A stretch of DNA of 64,000 nucleotides, taken from assembly GCF_001612635.1 (NCBI RefSeq), contig NZ_BDAV01000015.1, forward strand, positions 124,001 through 188,000, written 5' to 3'. The notes beneath the pieces were generated by a model. It worked only from the letters and a program-made list of their open reading frames with translations, was not told the DNA's origin and searched no databases. Source of the stretch: Nocardia africana NBRC 100379. Lineage in GTDB: Bacteria; Actinomycetota; Actinomycetes; Mycobacteriales; Mycobacteriaceae. Position 1 is the first letter of the stretch; each line of letters opens with the position of its first letter. Of this stretch, positions 16,953-25,549 are shown piece by piece. The position numbers and the translations under genes were made by a program.

Positions 16953-17975
16953 TCACAGGCCGTGGCGCCGATCGCCGAGAACGCGCTCGGCGACCTCCCT
17001 CTCATCGTCGGCGGAGAATCCGCGGCGGTGCCGCTCCACCGCCCGGCGCGTCTCCTCCTCCACCAGATCGGCATTGATCTGCGCGGCCGCGAACGCGCCC
17101 GCCGCGGCCGCCGCACCCACCTGTGCGCTCAGGTCGGTGACATTGCCCGCGGCCCAGACTCCCGCGACGTCGGTTCGGCCCATCGCATCGGTCGGGATGT
17201 ATTCGCCTGCGCCCGAGGGATGTTCGACGGGTTCGAGACCGAGTTTGCGAAGGACCTCGGACCGCGCGACCATGCGCGGGCCGACGGTGATCACCTCGCG
17301 CGCCACCACCGTTCCGTCCGCGAGCCGCACGCCGGTGATGTGGTCCCCGGCGATGTCCAGCGCCGCTACTTCCCCCGTGATCACCGGAATGCCGCGCGCG
17401 GCAAGCTTTTCCGCCGCTTCGCCGCCGGGCGCGTCCATGGTGTGGGTGAACAGGACGACATCGTCGGTCCACTGCCGAAACAGCAGCGCGCCGTGCACGG
17501 CCATCGGCCCGTTGGCGATCACCCCGATCCTGCGGTCGCGGACCTCCCATCCGTGGCAGTACGGGCAGTGCACGACATCGCGGCCCCAGCGCTCCCGCAG
17601 GCCCGCGATATCCGGAATCTCGTCGACCAAGCCGGTGGTCACCAGCAGGCGGCGCGCCCGCACGGTCCGCCCGTCGGCGAGTTCGAGGAGAAATTCGCCG
17701 TCCTCGCGGATCGCGCCGGTGATCTCACCGGACACGATGTGCCCGCCGTAGCCGCGCACCTCGGTCCGGCCGCGGGCGAGCAGTTCCGCCGGCGGCATCC
17801 CTTCCCGGCCGAGCAGCCCGTGCACCCCGTCGGCCGGGGCGTTGCGGGGAGCGTCGGCGTCGACCACCGCCACCGATCGGCGGGCCCGGGCCAGCATCAA
17901 CGCGCCGTTCAATCCGGCTGCCCCACCGCCGACGATCACCACGTCGTAGTTGCTGTTCAGCTCATCGGTCACCAT
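16953..17975 (-). CDS. Thioredoxin-reductase-like NAD(P)/FAD oxidoreductase
   Basis: A 340-residue two-dinucleotide-domain flavoprotein. The FAD motif GGGAAGLNGALMLARA is near residue 14, redox-active CPYC near residue 136 (VVHCPYCHGWEV), and GVWAAGNVTDLSAQVG near the C-terminus closes the FAD domain. The Rossmann motif of the NADPH half reads IGVIANGPMAVHGAL, unlike the usual GGGxSA of thioredoxin reductases, so the electron donor is unsure. GGAGGTGG precedes the ATG at 17975. It is divergent from an XRE-cupin regulator, with an inverted repeat between them. No thioredoxin gene is adjacent. Confidence 0.86.
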   Translation of the reverse strand: MVTDELNSNYDVVIVGGGAAGLNGALMLARARRSVAVVDADAPRNAPADGVHGLLGREGMPPAELLARGRTEVRGYGGHIVSGEITGAIREDGEFLLELADGRTVRARRLLVTTGLVDEIPDIAGLRERWGRDVVHCPYCHGWEVRDRRIGVIANGPMAVHGALLFRQWTDDVVLFTHTMDAPGGEAAEKLAARGIPVITGEVAALDIAGDHITGVRLADGTVVAREVITVGPRMVARSEVLRKLGLEPVEHPSGAGEYIPTDAMGRTDVAGVWAAGNVTDLSAQVGAAAAAGAFAAAQINADLVEEETRRAVERHRRGFSADDEREVAERVLGDRRHGL

Positions 17976-18018
17976 GACCACCTCCTGGGAACCACCGTGC
18001 CGGACAGAACGAGACCAT

Positions 18019-18046
18019 GGCAAACTTCTTTGCCGAAATGGCAAAA
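18019..18046. promoter_or_regulatory. Operator-like inverted repeat GGCAAA-N4-TTTGCC
   Basis: GGCAAACTTCTTTGCC at 18019-18034 is a perfect 6-bp inverted repeat with a 4-nt centre. A further half-site TGGCAAAA lies at 18039-18046, just before the regulator start at 18054. Nearly the same 16-mer precedes the paralogous regulator at 23797, which makes a specific operator likely. Confidence 0.65.
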
Positions 18047-18053
18047 TGGGAGC

Positions 18054-18644
18054 ATGGACGACAACCTGGACCGTGCGCTCGACGCCGTGGGCCCGCGGCT
18101 GCGCGCACTGCGACAACAACGCCAGACCACGCTCGCCGACCTGTCCGCGACAACCGGCATCTCGGTGAGCACCCTGTCCCGGCTGGAATCGGGCGACCGC
18201 AAGCCGACCCTCGAACTGCTGCTGCCGCTGGCCCGGGCGCACGGCGTCACGCTCGACGAACTCGTCGACGCCCCGCCCACCGGCGACCCGCGCATCCACC
18301 TGCGGCCGATCACCCGGCACGGGATGACCATGTTGCCGCTGACCCGGCGCGCGGGCGGCATTCAGGCCTACAAAATGGTGATCCACCCCGAGAACCGGCG
18401 CGGCGAACCCGACCCGCAGACGCACGAGGGCTACGAGTGGCTCTACATCCTCAACGGCCGTCTCCGCCTGATCCTCGGCGAACACGACCTCGTGCTGGCT
18501 CCCGGTGAGGCCGCCGAATTCGATACCCGCGTCCCGCACTGGTTCGGCCCGGCCGACGATCGGTCCGTCGAATTCCTGAGCCTGTTCGGCAAACAGGGCG
18601 AGCGCGCCCACGTGCGGGCCCGCCCCAAAGCCGGCGGGGACTAG
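18054..18644 (+). CDS. XRE-family regulator with C-terminal cupin
   Basis: A 196-residue protein. The N-terminal Cro/CI-type HTH (about 10-70) has recognition region ISVSTLSRLESGDRKPT, and the C-terminal cupin barrel (about 105-185) includes HEGYEWLYILNGRL and PHWFG. This architecture senses a small ligand in the cupin and represses neighbouring genes. It is divergent from the thioredoxin-reductase-like/methyltransferase unit and has an inverted repeat in its promoter region. The ATG at 18054 has no well-spaced ribosome site, so it may be leaderless. Its last 4 nt overlap the convergent gene. A paralogue lies at 23797. Confidence 0.9.
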   Translation: MDDNLDRALDAVGPRLRALRQQRQTTLADLSATTGISVSTLSRLESGDRKPTLELLLPLARAHGVTLDELVDAPPTGDPRIHLRPITRHGMTMLPLTRRAGGIQAYKMVIHPENRRGEPDPQTHEGYEWLYILNGRLRLILGEHDLVLAPGEAAEFDTRVPHWFGPADDRSVEFLSLFGKQGERAHVRARPKAGGD

Positions 18645-20176
18645 CGTCCGGCCATGTCCAGCGCGGCCAGATGGCTGAACAGCACCGAGGCCCCGATCGG
18701 ATTGCCGCCGCCGGGATAGACGGTTCCGCTCACCGCGGCCATGGTGTTACCCGCGGCGTACAGCCCGGGAATCGGTGTGCCGGATTCGTTCAGCACCCGC
18801 GCGGCCGTATCGGTGCGCAACCCGCCCTTGGTGCCCAGGTCGGAGATGCCGAAGGCGGCGGCGTGGAACGGTCCCTTCCGAATCGGCACCAGCGGTGACT
18901 TTCCTTCCGAGAACGCGCGATCGTAGGCCTCGTCGCCGCGTCCGAAATCCTCGTCGACGCCGCGGTCGGCGAAGTCGTTGAACCGCCGCACCGTCTCGGC
19001 CAGCGCCTGCGCCGGAATGCCGATCTTCTCCGCGAGTTCGTCCAGGGTCGCCGCACTGTGGCGCAGCCCCGCGCGCACATACTCCTCGTGATCCACCATC
19101 GGCACGTTGCTGGCCTGTACCGGTGGTACCGGACCGGCGCTGTCGTCGTAGATCATCCAGAACGGCAGCGTCATGGCGCCCTCGTCCAGGCGGGCGATGA
19201 TGTCGCGGCCCAGCCGGTCGTAAGGCGCGGATTCGTTGACGAAACGCTGTCCCGCCCCGTCGACGAAGATGCCCCCGGTGAACCACAGCGCGAATGCCGC
19301 ACGCCCGTCGGGATGAATCATTCCCGGCGACCACCATGCCTGATCCATCAGATCGGTAGCGGCGCCGACCGCCATCCCGGCCTCGTGTGCCCTGCCCTGA
19401 TTTCCCCAGGGCCCCATGGTGTCCCTTGCTTCGCCGGGGACGCCGAAGCGCCGGCGCAGGTCGTCGTTGCCCTCGAAACCGCCCGCCGCCAGCAGAACTC
19501 CTTTGCGGGCCCGGATCGCGACCCGCGCGCCCTCGCGTTCCACGATCGCGCCGACCACCGCGCCGTTCTCCGTGACCAGCTCGACGAGCGGCGTATTCAG
19601 CCGCAGCGAGACGTCGGGATACTTCGACAGCGCCAGCAGGAACCGCCCGACCAGCGCGCGGCCGCCGATCAGATAGTCCGGCTGCGGCTCGCCCAGTCGG
19701 TCGGTCCCCAGCGGGCCGCGCACGGCGGCGGCGAGTTCCCCCAGCGTCGCGGCGGGCAGCGGCGCCGGAACGATATGACGCTTACCGTCGATGCGAGCCT
19801 TCGGCGCCGCGCCGAAATAATCCGGCCACGGGAACATCTGGAATTCGAAACTGTCGTCGCTCTCCAGATATTCGATCACCCGGGCGCCGTTGCGGACATA
19901 GGTCTCCTGCAGGTCGGCGGGTGTCCGATCGCCGACGACCGCGCGGAAATAGGTCAGCGCGTCCTCGAAGGTATCGTCCACACCGGCCCGCCGCAGCACC
20001 GGATTGCACGGGAACCACACGCCGCCGCCGCCCGAATACGAGGTGGTGCCGCCGAATTTCTCGGTCGCCTCCACCACGGCCACCGAAAGCCCTTCCCGCG
20101 CAGCGGTATAGGCACCGGCCAAACCGCCGCCCGATCCCGCGACCAGTACATCGACTTCTTCGTTCCAGTCCGTCAC
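18641..20176 (-). CDS. KstD-like FAD-dependent oxidoreductase
   Basis: About 511 residues of the fumarate reductase/3-ketosteroid delta1-dehydrogenase superfamily. The N-terminal FAD motif is GSGGGLAGAYTAAREG, then GGTTSYSGGGGVWFPCNPVL, a block typical of KstD-type dehydrogenases. The C-terminus has GLYAAGNTMAAVSGTVYPGGG. The preferred start is GTG at 20176 with GGGAG upstream; an in-frame start at 20227 is less likely. It is divergent from an ArsR regulator that has a palindrome in front. There are no other steroid genes here, so a steroid substrate is only a family-based guess. Confidence 0.83.
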   Translation of the reverse strand: MTDWNEEVDVLVAGSGGGLAGAYTAAREGLSVAVVEATEKFGGTTSYSGGGGVWFPCNPVLRRAGVDDTFEDALTYFRAVVGDRTPADLQETYVRNGARVIEYLESDDSFEFQMFPWPDYFGAAPKARIDGKRHIVPAPLPAATLGELAAAVRGPLGTDRLGEPQPDYLIGGRALVGRFLLALSKYPDVSLRLNTPLVELVTENGAVVGAIVEREGARVAIRARKGVLLAAGGFEGNDDLRRRFGVPGEARDTMGPWGNQGRAHEAGMAVGAATDLMDQAWWSPGMIHPDGRAAFALWFTGGIFVDGAGQRFVNESAPYDRLGRDIIARLDEGAMTLPFWMIYDDSAGPVPPVQASNVPMVDHEEYVRAGLRHSAATLDELAEKIGIPAQALAETVRRFNDFADRGVDEDFGRGDEAYDRAFSEGKSPLVPIRKGPFHAAAFGISDLGTKGGLRTDTAARVLNESGTPIPGLYAAGNTMAAVSGTVYPGGGNPIGASVLFSHLAALDMAGR

Positions 20177-20365
20177 CGCACACTCCCAGCACTCGTCTGC
20201 GCTCACGGTAGAGCGCTCGGCGTCCACGCGTCACCGATGATCCCGATGGGCGGAACGAGGTGGTCGCGGGGGCGGATCCGGGCGTCGTGGCACGGATGCC
20301 GACCGCGTGGTCGATCACCGGTAGTGACCAGTGACACAGTGCCGTGCCGCAGTTCGGCGCCTAAA

Positions 20366-20381
20366 TTCGTTAATTAGCGAA
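20366..20381. promoter_or_regulatory. Palindromic operator candidate for ArsR regulator
   Basis: TTCGTTAATTAGCGAA is a 16-bp imperfect palindrome in which 7 of 8 base pairs match. Its AT-rich core stands out in a high-GC region. It lies about 20-35 nt before the ArsR-type start codons, the usual place for autoregulation. Confidence 0.6.
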
Positions 20382-20400
20382 ATGCCGAAGGATGGTGGAT

Positions 20401-20757
20401 GTGCGCGACAGCGGATCGGTCCGCGCGGGAGACCTCGCCGAGGTGAGCGAGGCCGAATGCGAGATGCTCGAGGAATGCAAGGCGCTGGCCAACCGGACCA
20501 GACTGCAGATCCTGCACTGGCTCAAGGACCCGCACGCGAATTTCGGTGAACTGGACCAGGATTCGGCCGAGCTCGGCGTGTGCGTCGGACTGATCCAGCG
20601 CCGGGCCGGAACCTCGGCCTCGACCATCTCGGCCCATCTGGCGGTACTGCAGCGCGCGGGCTTCCTCACCGCCACCCGGCGCGGGCAGTGGACCTACTAC
20701 CGCCGCGATGAGGCCCGCATCCGGCACTTCACCGACCGACTACATCGCGTGCTCTGA
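20401..20757 (+). CDS. ArsR-family winged-helix regulator
   Basis: About 118 residues. The winged helix has LANRTRLQILHWL, recognition helix TSASTISAHLAVLQRAG and wing LTATRRGQWTYYRRDE. No ArsR-type cysteine cluster is visible, so it is probably not a metal sensor. I favour GTG at 20401 (GAAGG 9 nt upstream) over in-frame ATG 20392 and GTG 20395, which sit too close to that site. It is followed 32 nt later by a luciferase-like oxidoreductase, likely its regulatory target, and is divergent from the KstD-like gene. Confidence 0.87.
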   Translation: MRDSGSVRAGDLAEVSEAECEMLEECKALANRTRLQILHWLKDPHANFGELDQDSAELGVCVGLIQRRAGTSASTISAHLAVLQRAGFLTATRRGQWTYYRRDEARIRHFTDRLHRVL

Positions 20758-20789
20758 TCGACGCGCCCCGAGTACGAAAGGCAGCGACC

Positions 20790-21809
20790 ATGCCTACCGC
20801 CACTGTGCCTACCGCCCTGTCCATCCTCGATCTGGCGTCGGTGGCACCCGGCGCGACCGCGCGGCAGAGCTTCGCCAACAGCGTCGCCCTCGCCCAGGCC
20901 GCCGAGCGCAGCGGATATCGGCGCGTCTGGTACGCCGAACACCACAACATGCGCTCGATCGCGTCCAGCGCCACCAGTGTGCTCATCGGCCACGTCGCCG
21001 AACACACCGAGACGATCCGGCTCGGCGCGGGCGGCATCATGCTGCCCAACCATTCCCCGCTGGTGATCGCCGAACAGTTCGGCACCCTCGAAACGCTCTT
21101 CCCCGGCCGCATCGATCTCGGCCTCGGCCGCGCGCCCGGCAGCGATCAGAAGACGATGCTCGCCCTGCGCCGCGATCCGCATTCGGCCGACTCGTTCCCG
21201 CAGGACGTTCTGGAGCTGCAGGGATACCTGAGTGGGCAGTCGCGGATCCCCGGCGTGGAGGCCGTGCCGCGCGCGGAAGGCATCGTGCCGCTCTACATCC
21301 TGGGCTCCTCGCTGTTCGGGGCCCAGCTCGCGGCGCATCTGGGCCTGCCGTACGCGTTCGCCTCGCACTTCGCACCGGACGCGCTTCACCAGGCAATCGA
21401 GGTCTACCGCGAGAAGTTCCGAGCCTCCGAGCAGCTTTCCGAACCGTATGTGATGGCCGGCGCCAACGTCTTCGCCGCCGAGACCCGCGACGCGGCGATC
21501 GCGCAGAAGACCGTCTCCTACCGGGCCCGTGCCCGCCTGATGATCTCCCGCGGCGCCGGCACGGCGACCTTCACCGACGAGGAGATCGACGCCTTCCTCG
21601 CCTCCCCGAACGGCGCCCAGCTGTCCTCGATGACGCGCTACACCGCCGCCGGCACCGCCGACGAAGTGCGCGACTACCTCGACGACTTCGCCGCCTCGAT
21701 CGGCGCCGACGAGCTGATCCTCGTGCACCACGCCACCGATATCGGCGACCGCGTCCGATCGGTCGAACTGACCGCGGCCGCGATGCTCACCGAGCGAGCG
21801 GCCAACTGA
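20790..21809 (+). CDS. LLM class flavin-dependent oxidoreductase
   Basis: A 339-residue luciferase-like monooxygenase. The signature RVWYAEHHNMRSIASSA and the block IRLGAGGIMLPNHSPLVIAEQFGTL identify the LuxA-like, alkanal-monooxygenase-type group that typically uses FMN. DLGLGRAPGSD follows. It is probably co-transcribed with the ArsR gene and ends at a strong hairpin. The substrate is not evident. Confidence 0.88.
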   Translation: MPTATVPTALSILDLASVAPGATARQSFANSVALAQAAERSGYRRVWYAEHHNMRSIASSATSVLIGHVAEHTETIRLGAGGIMLPNHSPLVIAEQFGTLETLFPGRIDLGLGRAPGSDQKTMLALRRDPHSADSFPQDVLELQGYLSGQSRIPGVEAVPRAEGIVPLYILGSSLFGAQLAAHLGLPYAFASHFAPDALHQAIEVYREKFRASEQLSEPYVMAGANVFAAETRDAAIAQKTVSYRARARLMISRGAGTATFTDEEIDAFLASPNGAQLSSMTRYTAAGTADEVRDYLDDFAASIGADELILVHHATDIGDRVRSVELTAAAMLTERAAN

Positions 21810-21843
21810 CACGGCCGGGCCCGTCGTGACGGGCCCGGCCGTG
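21810..21843. terminator. Bidirectional hairpin between convergent genes
   Basis: A 16-bp perfect inverted repeat (CACGGCCGGGCCCGTC and its complement) separated by 2 nt, so effectively a 14-bp stem with a small loop. It starts one base after the LLM stop and lies 20 nt past the stop of the convergent cutinase gene, so it can serve both. Confidence 0.8.
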
Positions 21844-21863
21844 GTCGGCTCACCTGTGGTCGG

Positions 21864-23543
21864 CTACTTCGTGGCCGTCGTCGTAGGCGCCGCCGATGTG
21901 GTGGTCGGCTGCGTGGTGGTCGGCTCGATGGTCGTCGGCTGAGTGGTGGGCGGTGCCGTGGTCTCGACCGGAGCCGCGACCTGGGTGCGAGCCGGCGGTT
22001 CGGCCGGCGCGACGGTCGTGGTCGTGGTGGTCGGGGCCGGCGTGGTGGTCGGCGTCGTGCTGGTGGTCGTCGGCGTCGCTGTCGTCGGCGCGGGCGCAGT
22101 GGTGGTGGCCGCGGGGCTCGTCGTGGTGGCCGCCTTGGTGTCCGCCGCCTTGCTGTCCTGGACGGTCTTGTACGCCGCCTGGACGTCGGCCTGGGTCGGC
22201 TGCGACTTCGGATCGATCTGCTGACCCGCCTGCGCCTGCTGCGCCAGGTGGGTGAGCCACGCCGCCGCGTACTCGGCCGAGGTCATCGGCTTGCCGTTCG
22301 CGGCATCGGAATCGCGCCAGTAATCGAAGTGGTGCCCGGTGCCGTTGGGGCCCAAAGTCAGCTGGTACGGATCACTCATGATCACCGGGATCGTGTTCTG
22401 GTTGGTGACGATCAGGCCGATGATCTCGTTGAGCACCTTCTGCGGCAGATATGCCAGCGGCGCCATCTGATCGGTCGAAATCGACTGTGCCGGAGCGGGT
22501 GTGGGCGGATGGTCGCCCGGCTTGTAGCCCGGCTCGGACACCTTCAACAGCACCTGCAGGAAGGTCTCGTTGCTCGCCATCCAATTCGGCTGCGAAGCGA
22601 TGTAGGAGAAGGCGTTCATCGCGATCCGGCCGAGCGTGACCGCCACGTCCTGCCCCGTCGCGGGCGTCAGCCCCTCGTTCTGCAAGGCGTCGACGTTCAA
22701 CTGCCGGCCCACGTTCGCCGCCAGTTGCAGCAGCGAAATGTTCTGCGGCGCAGCGCAAGTGAGATCGCCTTCGGAACAGAAGGAGGCGACCTTGCCGTTC
22801 AGCGCACCGAAGTCGCCGGCCTGGTCCGGCAGCGCGCCCTGTCCGGAGATCGGCTTGTTGCCGTTCTGGTAGTTCTGATCGAAGCCGTCGGGGTGGTTGG
22901 GATCGTGGGCGCCGGGGAACGGACCATCGCCCGCGGTACGACCCGCGTCCGCCAGAATCACCACGCCTAGAACGTTTTTCGGGTCGACGACATCGTATTT
23001 GCCGTCGGCGCCCGGCTGGTCGTGGCCGATGCCCATGGCCACGCGGCGCGCGACGTCGGCGCCCTCGCTGTAACCGACGATGGAGAACTTGGTGTCGGGG
23101 CAGGCCTGCGCGATGTCGTGCATGACCTTCTCGGCATTGGCCACACCGGTGTCGACAGCCTGCTCGTATGTGCTCATATTCGCCGGATACGCGATGTACA
23201 CCGCGGCGTAGGAACCCGGATCGACCTTGTCGGCGGGTGCGTTGACCACCGGATCGACCCAGTGGCTGCTGTAGTCACTCGACAGCGCCGCCGGCAGCGC
23301 GTTGCCGTTCGCGTCGACCAGCATGGCCGTCTTGTTCGGGTCCGGGCTGTCGTTGCGACCGGCCACCGAGATGGTCACCATGTCATGACATTCGGTGACC
23401 GACGAGGTGAGCCGCGTATCGCGGGACTCGGGTGTCGCCATCAGGCCCCACGAGGCCGCGACAATGGCCGCCACCCCCAAAACTGCTGGTCCGGCGGCCG
23501 CCGAGGCGATGCGGTGCCGTCTGATGAACTCGCGAAGAGCCAT
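21864..23543 (-). CDS. Secreted cutinase-family serine esterase with Thr-rich tail
   Basis: A 559-residue alpha/beta hydrolase of the cutinase/Culp family. The N-terminus has a membrane segment (about 12-35) that serves as signal or anchor. The nucleophile is in VGYSEGAD, the catalytic Asp is in GDLTC next to a disulfide cysteine, and His is in GHHFDYW. After the catalytic domain comes an 80-100 residue Thr/Pro/Ala tail (PTTT repeats), probably cell-wall-spanning and possibly glycosylated. It is longer than plain cutinases (about 220 residues) because of a middle insert and the tail. Expected to act on cell-envelope or host lipids. The ATG at 23543 follows GGGGATCAGGAC. Confidence 0.88.
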   Translation of the reverse strand: MALREFIRRHRIASAAAGPAVLGVAAIVAASWGLMATPESRDTRLTSSVTECHDMVTISVAGRNDSPDPNKTAMLVDANGNALPAALSSDYSSHWVDPVVNAPADKVDPGSYAAVYIAYPANMSTYEQAVDTGVANAEKVMHDIAQACPDTKFSIVGYSEGADVARRVAMGIGHDQPGADGKYDVVDPKNVLGVVILADAGRTAGDGPFPGAHDPNHPDGFDQNYQNGNKPISGQGALPDQAGDFGALNGKVASFCSEGDLTCAAPQNISLLQLAANVGRQLNVDALQNEGLTPATGQDVAVTLGRIAMNAFSYIASQPNWMASNETFLQVLLKVSEPGYKPGDHPPTPAPAQSISTDQMAPLAYLPQKVLNEIIGLIVTNQNTIPVIMSDPYQLTLGPNGTGHHFDYWRDSDAANGKPMTSAEYAAAWLTHLAQQAQAGQQIDPKSQPTQADVQAAYKTVQDSKAADTKAATTTSPAATTTAPAPTTATPTTTSTTPTTTPAPTTTTTTVAPAEPPARTQVAAPVETTAPPTTQPTTIEPTTTQPTTTSAAPTTTATK

Positions 23544-23749
23544 GTCCTGATCCCCAATTCGATCCGACAAGAAAGCGGGACAGGCCCCCCGACGGGCCGT
23601 GTGTGTCACGAGAGGTGTCGGGAACGGCGTGGCCAGCGTTACCAGCCGGAACAGTTCTGTGATCTGAACCGCGGTGTGTAAACACCGAGCCCTCCCGCAG
23701 CGATAACGCCCTTTCCGCCGCCGCGGCTGGCACCACCCTTTGACGATCC

Positions 23750-23765
23750 GGCAAATTTCTTTGCG
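23750..23765. promoter_or_regulatory. Second GGCAAA-N4-TTTGC operator-like site
   Basis: GGCAAATTTCTTTGCG differs at two positions from the 16-mer at 18019-18034 and keeps the GCAAA/TTTGC symmetry. It lies 31 nt before the GTG of the paralogous XRE-cupin gene and in the divergent promoter region of the cutinase gene. Confidence 0.6.
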
Positions 23766-23796
23766 CTGCGGGCGGTGCACTGGGCACGGTGAAGGC

Positions 23797-24381
23797 GTGG
23801 ACGACGGGTTCGAACCGGTAGTGGCGGCGCTGGGACCACGGCTGCGCGAGCTGCGCCGTCGCAGCGGGCGGACGCTGACCGAGCTCTCCGCCGGCACAGC
23901 GATTCCGGTCAGCACCCTGTCGCGGCTGGAGTCCGGGCAGCGCAAACCCGGACTCGAACAGTTGCTGGCGCTCGCGCGGGCCTACCGGGTTCCGCTGGAC
24001 GAACTCGTCGGCGCGCCCGCGAGCGGTGACCCGCGCGTCTATCCACAACCGTTCACACGCGACGGCATGACCGTCATTCCGCTGACCCACAATCCCGGTG
24101 GGCTGCAGGTATTCCGCCAGATCCTGCCCGCTGGAGGCGGTCACCGCGAGCCGGCGCCGCGCTCGCACGAGGGCTACCACTGGCTCTATGTGCTCGACGG
24201 CCGGTTGCGCGTGGTGCTCGGCGACCAGGACCTGATCCTCGGCACCGGCGAGGTCGCCGAATTCGACACCCACCTCCCGCACTGGTTCGGCAACGCCGAC
24301 GCCCGCGCGGTGGAATTCCTGAGCATTCTCGGCCCTCAGGGCGAACGTTTCCACCTGCGAGCGCGCTACCGCCCGAACTGA
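23797..24381 (+). CDS. XRE-cupin regulator, paralogue of the 18-kb protein
   Basis: A 194-residue protein with the same layout as that at 18054: HTH with IPVSTLSRLESGQRKPG and cupin with SHEGYHWLYVLDGRL and PHWFG. The two align nearly end to end and are clearly paralogous. GTG at 23797 is the first reasonable start. GAAGG lies only 1 nt away, so leaderless translation is possible, as for the paralogue. It is divergent from the cutinase gene and 46 nt upstream of an AraC-like gene on the same strand. Confidence 0.88.
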   Translation: MDDGFEPVVAALGPRLRELRRRSGRTLTELSAGTAIPVSTLSRLESGQRKPGLEQLLALARAYRVPLDELVGAPASGDPRVYPQPFTRDGMTVIPLTHNPGGLQVFRQILPAGGGHREPAPRSHEGYHWLYVLDGRLRVVLGDQDLILGTGEVAEFDTHLPHWFGNADARAVEFLSILGPQGERFHLRARYRPN

Positions 24382-24427
24382 ATTCGCCACCCCCGGCGGC
24401 CCGGTGAACGGCTCGTACCATGACGGC

Positions 24428-25549
24428 ATGCCTGTCCAGCCGGTATCGCTGGCCGGTGCCTCGATGGATGTCGCGGTACCGGCGGGGCGCGGCATGCCGG
24501 GAGTGAGTATGGCCGGGTTCCGAGGGAGAGCCGGCGAATCGGTCGCATTGCAGCTGATTCCGTATCCGGCGCTGACGGTCTTCATCGATGCCCGTGACGC
24601 GCTGGTCGTCGATGGGGTGAGCGGTGAGCGCACGGGCGGCGCCCTCGTGGTCGGCCTGCCCCGGGCCGCGTTGCGGGGGTCGGGCCGCGAGGTCGACCTG
24701 CTGCAGATCCGGCTCTCTCCCGTGGTCGCCCACGCGGTGCTCGGTGCGGGTGCGGAACTGAACGGCCTGGTGGTCGGGCTCGACGAACTGTGGGGTGGCG
24801 AGGCCGCGCGAATCCAGGAGCAGTTACGTGCCGCGCGATCGTGGGATACGCGCTTCGCGCTCGCCCACGCCGCCCTGGCCCGCCGACTCGCCGCCGGACC
24901 GGAGGTGGATCCGGAGGTCGAATTCGTCTGGCGGCGACTGGCATACAGCCACGGCCGGGCTCGGATCGAATCGCTGGCGGCCGAGGTCGGCTGGAGCCGT
25001 CAGCGGCTGTGGTCGCGCTTTCGCGCTCAGATCGGAATCACGCCCAAACAGAGCGCCCGCCTGGTGCGTTTCGACCACGCGGCCCATCGCCTCGCCGCCG
25101 GCCACCGCCCCGCCCGGGTCGCCGCCGAAGCCGGCTTCGTCGATCAGTCCCATCTCCATCGCGACATCGTCGACTTCGCCGGAATGACCACCACGGCCGT
25201 CGCCACCGCACCGTGGCTCTCCGTCGACCAATCGCCTGGCCGCGACAGCTTCCCGCTATCCGCGAGCCATGTCCACGAAGCGGCTGAGGTGGAGCTGGTG
25301 GGCGACGGTGATGGTCGCCGTGGGGCCGTTTCGGTGTTTGCCGAGGATCAGGTCGGCCTCGCCGCCGCGCGGGTCGTCGCGTTCGAACGCGTCCGGGCGG
25401 TGCAGCAGGATCACCATGTCGGCGTCCTGTTCCAGGGAACCCGATTCGCGGAGGTCGGAGACCATGGGGCGCTTGTCCGTTCGCTGTTCGGGACCACGGT
25501 TCAGCTGACTGATCGCGACCACCGGAACTTCCAGTTCCTTGGCCAGTAG
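24428..25549 (+). CDS. AraC-family regulator with long antisense C-terminal run-on
   Basis: The ORF gives about 373 residues from ATG 24428 (GTG 24404 is an alternative). The C-terminal AraC DNA-binding domain lies at about 170-265, with RIESLAAEVGWSRQRLWSRF as first HTH and RPARVAAEAGFVDQSHLHRD as second. A normal AraC protein would end near PWLSVDQ (about nt 25235). Here no stop occurs and the frame runs a further 98 codons antisense to the end of dnaB; this part has no recognisable domain. Loss of the original stop codon is the simplest explanation. It may be co-transcribed with the XRE-cupin gene. Confidence 0.75.
   Translation: MPVQPVSLAGASMDVAVPAGRGMPGVSMAGFRGRAGESVALQLIPYPALTVFIDARDALVVDGVSGERTGGALVVGLPRAALRGSGREVDLLQIRLSPVVAHAVLGAGAELNGLVVGLDELWGGEAARIQEQLRAARSWDTRFALAHAALARRLAAGPEVDPEVEFVWRRLAYSHGRARIESLAAEVGWSRQRLWSRFRAQIGITPKQSARLVRFDHAAHRLAAGHRPARVAAEAGFVDQSHLHRDIVDFAGMTTTAVATAPWLSVDQSPGRDSFPLSASHVHEAAEVELVGDGDGRRGAVSVFAEDQVGLAAARVVAFERVRAVQQDHHVGVLFQGTRFAEVGDHGALVRSLFGTTVQLTDRDHRNFQFLGQ

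Noticed and set aside
22000..22140. Repetitive GTGGTCGTCGG-like DNA as a possible satellite or CRISPR-like repeat
   Set aside because: It encodes the Thr/Pro tail of the cutinase; units are irregular and in frame.
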